From positions 1 to 49,335 of the forward strand of contig JAFVOP010000073.1 in NCBI GenBank assembly GCA_017505745.1: a stretch of 49,335 nt of DNA, in the 5' to 3' direction. Origin of the DNA: Clostridia bacterium. GTDB taxonomy: Bacteria; Bacillota; Clostridia; Oscillospirales; CAG-272. Made by a program: the position numbers and the translations under genes. Of the stretch, positions 17,263-24,315 are shown piece by piece. Every line of letters begins with the position of its first letter. Within the stretch, counting starts at the first letter, position 1. The notes under the pieces were generated by a model, which saw only the letters and a program-made list of their open reading frames with translations, did not search any database and was not told the DNA's origin.

Positions 17263-17883
17263 TTATTTTTTCGTTCGATAGGAAAACCGATCAAATCGGG
17301 TGATGCCTAGGGCGGAAAGCATTTCTTGGCTTTTTTCCACGTCGGCGGCGGTATTGTAATCGGGGATCAACGGAAGCCGCACCACGATGCGCTCGGGCGG
17401 CACAAGCGTGGTCAGCCGCGCGAGATTTTCGAGCATCTGCCGGTTGCTTTTGCCGGTGTAGCGCGTGTAGATCGCGTCATTCGTATCCTTGCAGTCGATC
17501 CAGAACTCGTCGATGCAGGAGGCGGCAAGCTCCACCGACTCCCACGGAACCGCAAGCGAGGTCTCGGCCGTCAGGTGCCACGCCTCGCCGCATTGCTCAC
17601 GAAAAGCCTTCAAAAACTGCGGATACAGCAACGGCTCGCCGCCGCCAAAGGTAACGCCGCCCCCGCTGGCAAGAAAATAGATCTGGTCGATCACCGTGCG
17701 CGCGTAGAGCTCCTCCGGGGTGAGAAGCAACGGCTTGGTTTTTTCGGAGAAGGAATGCGGATTGATGCAGTACTTGCACCGAAGCGGGCATCCCCAAAAG
17801 CCGACCAGTGTGGTCACGCCCCGGCCGTCGGTGGCGATGCGGTGGCGCTCGATGGCAAGGATGGGAGCCTTTTTTTCGGTCAT
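17263..17883 (-). CDS. Short radical SAM protein (glycyl-radical-activase-like)
   Basis: 206 residues. The [4Fe-4S] motif GCPLRCKYC places Cys at 32, 36 and 39 (CX3CX2C), preceded by VTTLVGFWG. The SAM-binding GGE region appears as GGGVTFGGGEPLLYP, and the activase-type WIDCKDTND and VVRLPLIPDYN follow. It resembles pyruvate formate-lyase activases without the extra ferredoxin insert. No glycyl-radical enzyme is encoded in the window, so its target may be elsewhere or may be its neighbour. Its start overlaps the stop of the Cys-rich membrane protein by four bases (ATGA), indicating coupling. Confidence 0.85.
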   Translation of the reverse strand: MTEKKAPILAIERHRIATDGRGVTTLVGFWGCPLRCKYCINPHSFSEKTKPLLLTPEELYARTVIDQIYFLASGGGVTFGGGEPLLYPQFLKAFREQCGEAWHLTAETSLAVPWESVELAASCIDEFWIDCKDTNDAIYTRYTGKSNRQMLENLARLTTLVPPERIVVRLPLIPDYNTAADVEKSQEMLSALGITRFDRFSYRTKK

Positions 17884-18551
17884 GCCTCGGTCTCTCCCAA
17901 GGATTCGGACTCGGCATCGAAAGAGGGGGTGGGCCGGAGCGTCACCGATTCCATAAATCCTTCCTCATCAAAGGTAAAGAACACGTGATAGTGTTTTTCC
18001 TCGTGAATGAACCGATAAAGATCCATATTTTCGTTGAACGTTGTCACCCAATAGGACTCCCACTCTCCGCGGATCAGCTCGGCGGTGCTGTTGAGAAAGA
18101 TCCTTTCAATCTCTTCGTCCGTCATTCCGATCAGCTCCTGTGGGTCCGGGTAGCCCAAAACGAGGTCTCCCATAATCTCCGGCAGCGTCTCAAATTCTCC
18201 CATCTCGGTCTCCTGAAAGGTCTCTCCGGTGGAGCGCTCTTCGGTGGAGGATTCCTCAATACCCGATTCGGGCGGAAGCATCTCACCGTCCACTTGGGTG
18301 AATGGCGAATCACATCCTGCCGTGGAGAGTGTTACCGCGGTAGCAAGGCCGGTAAGCGTGATGGCAAGGCCCCGCTTGCGGCGGTTTTCCAATTCGCGCT
18401 CAAGATAGCGCACCTCGGATTCGCACTTCGGGCAGGTGCCCTTGCAGTCGCCCTGGTACTTACATTCCGACGTCACGTAGGAAATGTCATTGTTCTCGGC
18501 AATCTGTCGGCGAATGTCCTTCAAAATCTTACAGCGTGTTTTTCCGTTCAT
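17880..18551 (-). CDS. Cys-rich N-terminal domain plus single membrane helix, radical SAM partner
   Basis: 223 residues. The N-terminal 56 residues are charged and carry Cys at 7, 30, 36, 40 and 43 in the spaced motif ECKYQGDCKGTCPKCESEVR, followed by an Arg/Glu helix. One membrane helix (about 61-79, GLAITLTGLATAVTLSTAG) is followed by Cys80 and an acidic Glu/Ser/Thr-rich exterior part with a folded C-terminal region (SYWVTTFNENMDLYRFIHEEKHYHVFFTFD). The cysteine pattern suggests a metal or Fe-S site facing the cytoplasm. I have no firm family name. Its four-base overlap with the radical SAM gene suggests the two proteins act together. Confidence 0.75.
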   Translation of the reverse strand: MNGKTRCKILKDIRRQIAENNDISYVTSECKYQGDCKGTCPKCESEVRYLERELENRRKRGLAITLTGLATAVTLSTAGCDSPFTQVDGEMLPPESGIEESSTEERSTGETFQETEMGEFETLPEIMGDLVLGYPDPQELIGMTDEEIERIFLNSTAELIRGEWESYWVTTFNENMDLYRFIHEEKHYHVFFTFDEEGFMESVTLRPTPSFDAESESLGETEA

Positions 18552-18632
18552 ACAAGCTCTCCTTTCTGCTTTTACGCTTCATTTCATCTGTCGCTTTTTT
18601 TGGGAAACGGTTACATTCGGTTTCTCAATTTT

Positions 18633-18661
18633 ATTTTAGCAGAAAACGGCCGGTTTGTCAA
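18633..18661 (-). promoter_or_regulatory. Promoter of the Cys-rich/radical SAM operon
   Basis: Minus-strand TTGACA (18661-18656), 17-base spacer, TAAAAT (18638-18633). The leader to ATG 18551 is about 75 bases, with AGAAAGGAG before the start. The first DnaA-box-like sequence lies 20 bases upstream of the -35. Confidence 0.8.
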
Positions 18662-18680
18662 TATTTTTTTCTCCCCAGCC

Positions 18681-18864
18681 TTTTCCACAGCCCACCTCGG
18701 GTTTTCCACAAGCCTGCCTGCAAAAAAAGCCGCAAAAAATCGAAAAAAGACGAATAAAAAGAGAAAAAGCCGCATAAATAGCGACTTTTCCGTATGTTTA
18801 TGATTTTTCCACAGGACTTTTCCACAAGCTGTGGAAAACTTTTTCCACGCGCAGGTGTGGAAAA
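18681..18864. other. Cluster of seven DnaA-box-like 9-mers
   Basis: Exact TTTTCCACA occurs on the plus strand at 18681, 18702, 18805 and 18818 and on the minus strand at 18830-18838 and 18856-18864; a one-mismatch copy, TTTTCCACG, is at 18841. Five lie within 60 bases (18805-18864). The sequence differs from the canonical DnaA box TTATCCACA at one position. Between 18720 and 18780 the DNA is A-rich on the plus strand. I infer a DnaA-binding region; whether it is an origin, a titration site or a regulatory site cannot be decided here. Confidence 0.6.
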
Positions 18865-18889
18865 CCGAAGGAAAACTCCCTCACGGTTT

Positions 18890-19096
18890 TCACTCTCCAA
18901 GGTATTCCGAAACGTCGATCGCGCGTAGATCGGCGTCCTTGATGCGTCCCTTCGCGCGTTCAAAATACTGCACGTTGTTGCGCAAAAGCATGAGAATGTG
19001 GTTGTTTGGCGTGCGCCCCTCGGCCTTGGATACGTACAAAAGGCGGCGCAAGAGATCCTCGGGGATCCGCAGGTTCAGCTCGGGTTGATTTTTCAT
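18890..19096 (-). CDS. Small ribbon-helix-helix DNA-binding protein
   Basis: 68 residues, starting at ATG 19096 behind AAGGAGAG. LNLRIPEDLLRRLLYVSKAEGRTPNNHILMLLRNNVQYFE fits an Arc/CopG-type ribbon-helix-helix: a short beta strand with alternating residues, then two helices separated by GRTPNN. Such proteins bind DNA as dimers and often act as repressors, including antitoxins; no toxin gene is adjacent. Its 3' end abuts the DnaA-box-like cluster. Its target is unknown. Confidence 0.8.
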   Translation of the reverse strand: MKNQPELNLRIPEDLLRRLLYVSKAEGRTPNNHILMLLRNNVQYFERAKGRIKDADLRAIDVSEYLGE

Positions 19097-19195
19097 ATGG
19101 CTCTCCTTTTTCGTTTGTATTTCTCAGATTGCGAAAGGGTGCGCGACTTGGTTTGAAACAGACACACCGTCTCTACGGGGTCGCACACACGCTCT

Positions 19196-19382
19196 CCCCG
19201 GGTCATTCTGAGCGTCGTATTCCCTATAAAACCGTCCAATTTGATCTCTTTCTATTGGGAATACCCGCGAAGAATCTTGTAACCTCAAAAAAAGTGAAAA
19301 AATTCTTCGTGGGTCTCCGCACGGTAGAAATCGAAAAGACTTTCTGCAACGGCGGAGACTGCACTCAGAATGACCCGAGGGG
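19196..19382. repeat. 187-bp inverted-repeat element with three internal hairpins
   Basis: The ends are inverted copies: CCCCGGGTCATTCTGAG (19196-19212) and CTCAGAATGACCCGAGGGG (19364-19382), differing by a two-base gap. Inside, three successive stems can form: GTATTCCC/GGGAATAC, CGAAGAAT/ATTCTTCG and TCTCCGC/GCGGAGA, so the whole folds as a closed multi-branch structure. It contains no credible gene and lies between the RHH gene and the membrane protein at 19438. I read it as a miniature dispersed repeat. Confidence 0.8.
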
Positions 19383-19437
19383 GTAAGTGAGTAAAGTTTT
19401 TATGCAGCAGTGCTTCAAGCATTGCCTCCGCTCAAGG

Positions 19438-19989
19438 TTATTTCCGCGCCATGGCAGAGGCGTTGTAGTAGCGCAGGATCTTAACGGCCTTTTCGTTCAA
19501 CTCGAGAAAAAGCGCCATGCGGCCGTGCTCCTCGTCGTTCCACAGGAGCGCGTAAATGCCGTCGGACGACTCGTCGGAGGCGGCAAACACGGTGCGCTCG
19601 GCGCCAAACGCCTCGATTTTGGAGACGTAGTCGTCTTCATAAGGGAGCACTTCGGAAAGGCTTTTCAAAGGCACCTCAGCGAGTACCCTGCGGCTTCTGC
19701 CGCCCAGCACGCGCGAGACCGTGAGCGTCCCCGCAAAAAAGGAGTATTCGTATTCCACCTGCACCAGCCGCCAGGTGAAAAAGACCAGCATCCAGAGCGA
19801 GAGCGGCACCAGCGCTAACAGCGGCACGATCAGTTCAAAGCCAAAGCCCACAAACAGCAGCACCGCCACCCACAATACGTACAGGGCAATCAACGTAATC
19901 TTCTTAAATAACAGCAGCGGCGTTTTTTTCTCGGCTACCGTATACTCATACGGCGCGCCCGACGTGTGAAATCCACTTTCCCGATCCAT
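19438..19989 (-). CDS. Membrane protein of unknown function with beta-rich C-terminus
   Basis: 183 residues from ATG 19989 (GAGG 6 bases upstream; ATG 19995 is an alternative). Two adjacent helices (ITLIALYVLWVAVLLFVGFG and IVPLLALVPLSLWMLVFF) are followed by an alternating hydrophobic region (VEYEYSFFAGTLTVSRVLGG, SLSEVLPYEDDYVSKIEAFG, ALLWNDEEHGRMALFLELN). This arrangement resembles membrane proteins with a PH-like domain. A final helix (AVKILRYYNASAM) ends it. I do not recognise a named family. It is monocistronic, between two structured repeat elements. Confidence 0.75.
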   Translation of the reverse strand: MDRESGFHTSGAPYEYTVAEKKTPLLLFKKITLIALYVLWVAVLLFVGFGFELIVPLLALVPLSLWMLVFFTWRLVQVEYEYSFFAGTLTVSRVLGGRSRRVLAEVPLKSLSEVLPYEDDYVSKIEAFGAERTVFAASDESSDGIYALLWNDEEHGRMALFLELNEKAVKILRYYNASAMARK

Positions 19990-20021
19990 TGGCATCCTCG
20001 CTTTCGTTTTTTCCTGCCTCT

Positions 20022-20051
20022 ATTTTACCACGGTGAAACCCGCTTTGTCAA
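20022..20051 (-). promoter_or_regulatory. Promoter of the membrane-protein gene at 19438-19989
   Basis: Minus-strand TTGACA (20051-20046), 18-base spacer, TAAAAT (20027-20022). Confidence 0.7.
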
Positions 20052-20095
20052 CTCTATCGGCGTTTTTTGTGGGAGGGGGAGCGATTTTGTGGGGG

Positions 20096-20600
20096 CACCT
20101 TCTTGAACATAAGCTTCCTTAACGTAATGTTTTCTGGGGAAAACTTCTTAAAAGAAGTTTTCCCCAGACCCCTTTCAAGAACTTTTCACACATTTTTATT
20201 GCGAAATTGGCTACTTTCGTGCGCGGTGGATAAACAATAGCTCCCGCTACCATTTTGGGACCCGCGACCCAAAATGGTCCACAAGATAGTTTTTACATGG
20301 AAATTTTATGTTTTTACGTTAACAGTGCTTTTGGGAAAGAAGCTCCGTTAACGTAAAATAGGATATTTTCTATATCAAAACTAACTATTTTGAGCACTTT
20401 GTGGTCGAAGGCTTCTCTGCAAGAAGCCGTCCCAAAGTGCTCGCGGGAGCTATTGCATATGGAAAGCGCATAGCAGTCATCAATTTTATAACAAAAATTT
20501 TTTAAAATTCTTGAAAGGGGTCCGGGGAAAACTTCTTTTAAGAAGTTTTCCCCGGAAAAATTACGCTAACGGAGCTTATGCCCAAAAGTTTTCCCAACAA
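20096..20600. repeat. Nested-palindrome element, full copy A
   Basis: The outer arms are inverted copies of one another. Each contains AAGCT(T/C)CnTTAnCGTAAT, the 30-base palindrome GGGGAAAACTTCTT/AAGAAGTTTTCCCC (left 20136-20165, right within 20522-20555) and CCCCTTTCAAGAA. Inside are further stems: CAATAGCTCCCGC with GCGGGAGCTATTG, CCATTTTGGG/CCCAAAATGG, TTACGTTAAC/GTTAACGTAA, and GAGCACTTTG/CAAAGTGCTC enclosing GGCTTCT/AGAAGCC. No coding frame is credible. A second full copy is at 40185-40575. Confidence 0.85.
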
Positions 20601-20611
20601 AAATATTTCAA

Positions 20612-22474
20612 TTATTCAACGATCACCCAGTTGCGGGGAGGCACGGTGTGTCCGGCCACGGTGAAATCGGTGTTCCCCATGTTGGCGGCAACGGTCAGGC
20701 GGTCTCCGCTTTTGGGGTCGAAGCGTTCGAAGGCAAAGGCGTGCTTTTCGCAGGCCAGGAACCGGAAGTCTCCTTCCTTCAGTGCGGGATGCCTGTGGCG
20801 CAAGCGGCCGAGCCAGCGGTAATGCTCCAGCAGCTCCGGCTCCTCCCGTCCCCACGGGAAGGGCATTCGGCAGAAGGGATCGTGATACCCCTCAAGTCCC
20901 GCTTCGTCGCCGTAATAGACCGACGGCACTCCGTAGACGGTGAATTGCAGTACCGACGCGATTTTCAGCAATCCGATCGCCTCGCGGCGCGCCGCCTCGG
21001 AGAGGCGCAGCGTGGAAAGTGCGGCGTTTTCCCTGCCCTCACCCACGCTTGGGTCGCCAAGCACGGTCAGGATCCGTTCGGTATCGTGCGTGCCGAGCAG
21101 ATTCATCAGGCTGTGCGACACGGTGGGAGGATAGGAGGCGTAAAGCTCGGTGAGAATGTGGTAAAAGGTTTCGGCATCCCCCTCCTGCAAAAAGGCCATC
21201 ACGGCGTTGCGGAAGGGATAGTTCATCACACTGTCCAGCTGCTTGCCGCGGAAATAGCGGCGGCGGTTGCCGTAGGCGATCTTGGTAGCGGCGTTTTCCC
21301 AAACCTCACCGATGATCAGCCCTGCCCCGCCCGTTTCCCGCTTGACGGTATCGTGAAATTCGTCCAGAAACGCATCGGAAAGCTCGTCGGCCACGTCCAG
21401 ACGCCAGCCGTCCGCGCCCGCGCGGATCCATTTTGCGGCAATGCCGTCCGCGCCGGTGAAATAGCGACGGCAGGACTCCTTGTTATGCTTGAGACGCGGC
21501 ATGATCTCGATCCCCCACCAGGATTCGTAGTCGGTGGGAAAGCGGCGGAAATTGTACCACTCGGCATAGGGCGACTCCTTGGATTGGTAGGCACCGACGG
21601 TGGGATAGGTCCCGCGGCGGTTGAAATACACGCTGTCATCGCCCGTGTGATTGAACACGCCGTCCAGAATGATCTTCATGCCGCGCGCATGCGCCTCCTT
21701 CGCCAGCGTTGCAAAGGCCTCGTCGCCGCCAAGCAGCGCATCCACCAACTCGTAGCTGGCCGTATCGTAGCGGTGATTGGAGGCCGCCGAAAACATGGGC
21801 GAGAGGTAGAGGACCGTAACACCCAGGGATTGCAGGTAGTCCAGCTTTTCGCACACCCCCCAGAGATTGCCGCCGAAAAACACATTGTTGGCAAGCGGAT
21901 CGCCCGCGTGCGCGGCATACTGCGGAATGCCGCTCTCCCAATCGCCGTTGAGAGAGGCACCCGGATGCAGCTCTGCCCAACCCTCGCCCTTGCAAAAGCG
22001 ATCGAGGAACACGTGATACATAACCCCCCCGTGAAACCACGCGGGAGTGCGGAAATCCTTGGCATAGACCAACAAATGAAACCGCTCGTCGGAATGCTCG
22101 GTCAACGTAAAATCCACGTTGTTGGGAGTGCTGGAAAAGAGCGTATCAAAGCCTCGCAGAAAGAGGAGCTCGTAGAAAAAGAGCCCGTCGGGAGCGTTGC
22201 CGCAAAGATCGGCGGTGAAAAGCGAGAGGGTGTAGAGATCTGCGTCTCCCTCCGTCGCGGAAAATGCAAACGGCAGATCGGTCTGCTCCCCTCCGTCGGG
22301 AGCAATGCGGAGCACCGTTGCCGCCACCCCCAGCGTGCGCGGAATGCGCGCGGTAAAGACGATCACGTCGCCCTTTTCAAACGCGCCAAGAGAGGAAACG
22401 TCCTCGCCGCGCACCTGCTTTTGAAGTGTAATGTGTTGTTCCGCTTCCAACGCGGAGTGCAATCTAATCAGCAT
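20612..22474 (-). CDS. GH13 alpha-amylase-family glycoside hydrolase (neopullulanase-like)
   Basis: 620 residues with all four GH13 regions intact: DGVFNHTG (I), GWRLDVADE with the nucleophile Asp (II), IIGEVWE with the acid/base Glu (III) and NLLGTHDTER (IV). The N-terminal ~150 residues are a beta domain. The sequence GGVMYHVFLDRFCKG and the ALLGGDEAF / GVCEKLDYLQSLGVTVLYLSPMF segments resemble neopullulanase/cyclomaltodextrinase-type enzymes that cut alpha-1,4 (and sometimes alpha-1,6) glucans. There is no signal peptide, so it is probably cytoplasmic, acting on maltodextrins or glycogen-derived chains. AGAGGGA precedes ATG 22474. It is transcribed away from the ECF/coaX pair. Confidence 0.92.
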   Translation of the reverse strand: MLIRLHSALEAEQHITLQKQVRGEDVSSLGAFEKGDVIVFTARIPRTLGVAATVLRIAPDGGEQTDLPFAFSATEGDADLYTLSLFTADLCGNAPDGLFFYELLFLRGFDTLFSSTPNNVDFTLTEHSDERFHLLVYAKDFRTPAWFHGGVMYHVFLDRFCKGEGWAELHPGASLNGDWESGIPQYAAHAGDPLANNVFFGGNLWGVCEKLDYLQSLGVTVLYLSPMFSAASNHRYDTASYELVDALLGGDEAFATLAKEAHARGMKIILDGVFNHTGDDSVYFNRRGTYPTVGAYQSKESPYAEWYNFRRFPTDYESWWGIEIMPRLKHNKESCRRYFTGADGIAAKWIRAGADGWRLDVADELSDAFLDEFHDTVKRETGGAGLIIGEVWENAATKIAYGNRRRYFRGKQLDSVMNYPFRNAVMAFLQEGDAETFYHILTELYASYPPTVSHSLMNLLGTHDTERILTVLGDPSVGEGRENAALSTLRLSEAARREAIGLLKIASVLQFTVYGVPSVYYGDEAGLEGYHDPFCRMPFPWGREEPELLEHYRWLGRLRHRHPALKEGDFRFLACEKHAFAFERFDPKSGDRLTVAANMGNTDFTVAGHTVPPRNWVIVE

Positions 22475-22507
22475 ATTCCCTCTACAGTTCCTTTATCCGA
22501 AATACAG

Positions 22508-22557
22508 AAGGAACGCGCGCTCCCGTGTGCAAAACGACGAAAGCCTCGCGTTCCTCT
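22508..22557 (-). promoter_or_regulatory. Hairpin in the leader of the GH13 gene
   Basis: GGAACGCG and CGCGTTCC at the two ends of this region pair across about 30 bases in the transcript between the GH13 promoter and its start. No T-run follows, so it is unlikely to be a terminator; a regulatory or stabilising role is possible. Confidence 0.45.
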
Positions 22558-22560
22558 TTT

Positions 22561-22589
22561 ATTTTATCACACTTCCCCGAAAAAGTCAA
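22561..22589 (-). promoter_or_regulatory. Promoter of the GH13 gene
   Basis: Minus-strand TTGACT (22589-22584), 17-base spacer, TAAAAT (22566-22561). Confidence 0.75.
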
Positions 22590-22614
22590 GAGAGGATATT
22601 TTGTTGAAAAAGGC

Positions 22615-22643
22615 TTGCCAAAAGAGGAAACCTGTGCTATAAT
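22615..22643 (+). promoter_or_regulatory. Promoter of the ECF S component/coaX pair
   Basis: TTGCCA (22615-22620), 17-base spacer, TATAAT (22638-22643), back to back with the GH13 promoter. Confidence 0.8.
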
Positions 22644-22694
22644 AGGCTTGCACTATATTCGGATCTACCGAAACAGTAGCAAGGAGGAAAAAAC

Positions 22695-23291
22695 ATGAAC
22701 ACAAACAAACAAAAGATCCAACGGCTTACCGTGCTTGGATTGCTGAGCGCACTGGTGATCCTGCTGCAATTTCTCAGCATGGCGTTGCGCTTCAGCGCCT
22801 TTAACATTACGCTCACGCTGATCCCCATTGTGGTAGGCGCGGCCCTGTACGGCATAGGCGCCGGCGCATGGCTCGGCCTTGTATTTGGCGTGATCGTGCT
22901 GTTGTCGGGCGACGCCGCGGGCTTTCTGGTGTGGAGCATTCCCGGTACGGTGATTACCGTGCTTGGCAAGGGAATTGCCGCAGGCGTGGCCTCGGGGCTG
23001 GTATTCAAGCTGTTGGAAAAGAAAAACCGCGCCGTTGCCACCGTGGCCGCCGCCGTGATCTGTCCGATCGTAAACTCGGGCGTTTTTCTGCTGGGCTGCC
23101 TGACCTTTTTCTTTGGCAACATCACCGCAGCCGCCGAAGGAACCGCCTACGCGGGCAACACCGTTGCGTTTATCATTATGGTGTACATTGGCTTTAACTT
23201 TATTCTGGAATTTCTGATCAACACCGTGTTCAGTCCCACCATTGTTTACATCGTAAACATCGGCAAAAAGCACTTTCTGAGCCGTGGCTGA
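22695..23291 (+). CDS. ECF transporter S component, probably for pantothenate
   Basis: 198 residues with about six membrane helices and the compact S-component plan. The N-terminal helix LTVLGLLSALVILLQFLSM and the following LRFSAFNITLTLIPIVVGAALYGIGAGAWLGLVFGVIVLLSGDA region contain the small-residue stretch typical of these proteins. GCAAGGAGG lies before ATG 22695. Energy-coupling factor S components bind a vitamin and dock to a shared ATPase/T module encoded elsewhere. The next gene, 18 bases downstream, is coaX, the first enzyme of coenzyme A synthesis, so pantothenate (PanT-like) is the best substrate prediction. This rests on context, not on a seen binding motif. Confidence 0.82.
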   Translation: MNTNKQKIQRLTVLGLLSALVILLQFLSMALRFSAFNITLTLIPIVVGAALYGIGAGAWLGLVFGVIVLLSGDAAGFLVWSIPGTVITVLGKGIAAGVASGLVFKLLEKKNRAVATVAAAVICPIVNSGVFLLGCLTFFFGNITAAAEGTAYAGNTVAFIIMVYIGFNFILEFLINTVFSPTIVYIVNIGKKHFLSRG

Positions 23292-23309
23292 TCCAAAGGG
23301 AGCAAACCG

Positions 23310-24083
23310 ATGATCCTCGCTATCGACAGTGGCAACACCCACATCACCTTTGGGTGTGTGGATGAAACCAATACGGTCCGGCAGCTGCTTCGTCTGCCCA
23401 CCGACCGCTCGCAAACCGAATACGGCTATGCCGCAAGCCTGCGCCAGGCGCTGGAGCTGTGCGGCGTGGATGCAACCCGCTTTGAGGGCGCCATCATTTC
23501 CTGTGTGGTCCCGCCACTGACCGACGTCCTCGTACGCGCCGTGCGACTGCTCACGGGGCTGGAGGCTCTTGTGGTTGGCGCGGGCGTAAAAACCGGACTG
23601 CACATCTGCATCAACGATCCCGGCACCGTGGCCTCTGATCTGGTGTCCGCCGCCGTGGCGGCCAAGGAGGAATATCCCTTGCCCTGCGTGATCGTGGATA
23701 TGGGAACGGCAACCACGCTGACGGCGGTGGATGAAAACGGCCGTTACGTTGGCGGCGCGATCCTGCCCGGTGTGGGACTTTCGCTGGATGCATTGGCGCA
23801 GGGCACCGCCCTGCTTCCCAACGTGGAGATCCGTCCGCCGCGCAACGTCATCGCCGCAAACACGGCGGACAGTATGCGCTCCGGCATCCTCTACGGCACG
23901 GCAGGCGCCATCGACGGCCTGCTCGACCGCTTTGCCGAGGAGCTTGGACGCGAGCCCGCCTCCATTGTGGCTACCGGCGGCATGAGCGCGCGCATTTGTC
24001 CCTATTGCCGTCACACCGTCATTCTCGATGAGACCCTTCTGCTCAAGGGCCTCGCTCGGATCTGGAGAAAAAATCAGAAGTAA
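23310..24083 (+). CDS. coaX: Type III pantothenate kinase
   Basis: 257 residues, the normal CoaX length. ASKHA-fold signatures are visible: MILAIDSGNTHITFG (phosphate-binding loop 1), SCVVPPLT, VIVDMGTATTLTAVDENGRYVGGAILPG (with the catalytic Asp in IVDMGTA) and ATGGMSA near the C-terminus. CoaX phosphorylates pantothenate, the first step to coenzyme A; it is feedback-insensitive and potassium-dependent in characterised cases. It is cotranscribed with the putative pantothenate S component, and a strong terminator follows. Confidence 0.96.
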   Translation: MILAIDSGNTHITFGCVDETNTVRQLLRLPTDRSQTEYGYAASLRQALELCGVDATRFEGAIISCVVPPLTDVLVRAVRLLTGLEALVVGAGVKTGLHICINDPGTVASDLVSAAVAAKEEYPLPCVIVDMGTATTLTAVDENGRYVGGAILPGVGLSLDALAQGTALLPNVEIRPPRNVIAANTADSMRSGILYGTAGAIDGLLDRFAEELGREPASIVATGGMSARICPYCRHTVILDETLLLKGLARIWRKNQK

Positions 24084-24090
24084 ATCCTAA

Positions 24091-24141
24091 AATGGGGTGA
24101 GTGAAATGCAACTGCATTTGATACTCACCCCATTGTTTTTG
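24091..24141 (+). terminator. Terminator after coaX
   Basis: AATGGGGTGAGT (24091-24102) pairs with ACTCACCCCATT (24123-24134), with an inner AATGCA/TGCATT stem, then GTTTTTG. Confidence 0.9.
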
Positions 24142-24218
24142 CTTTGCGGAAAAACGCCGCAATGTTCTCCCGTTTTTTTAATAACCGGTGGAAAACAAGC
24201 GAAAACCGTATCATCCGC

Positions 24219-24280
24219 GCGTCAAAAAAGCCTACGGTCGGCTTTTTGGAAAAGGGGCTGCGCCAATGACGTAGCCCTTT
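24219..24280 (-). terminator. Terminator region of the glg operon
   Basis: Reading the minus strand past glgP, a GGGCT/AGCCC stem (24280-24251) is followed by AAAAAGCC/GGCTTTTTT (24247-24224) ending in a T-run. This is a good rho-independent terminator for glgP. Confidence 0.75.
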
Positions 24281-24315
24281 TTCCTCTCACAACGCGGATA
24301 CTCCAAAAGATTTTC

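Noticed and set aside
18890-19096. RHH protein as antitoxin of a toxin-antitoxin pair
   Set aside because: No toxin-sized gene overlaps or adjoins it on either side, only repeat and DnaA-box-like DNA.
22644-22694. Riboswitch in the leader of the ECF S component
   Set aside because: The leader is only about 45 bases, too short for a vitamin riboswitch, and no conserved structure is visible.
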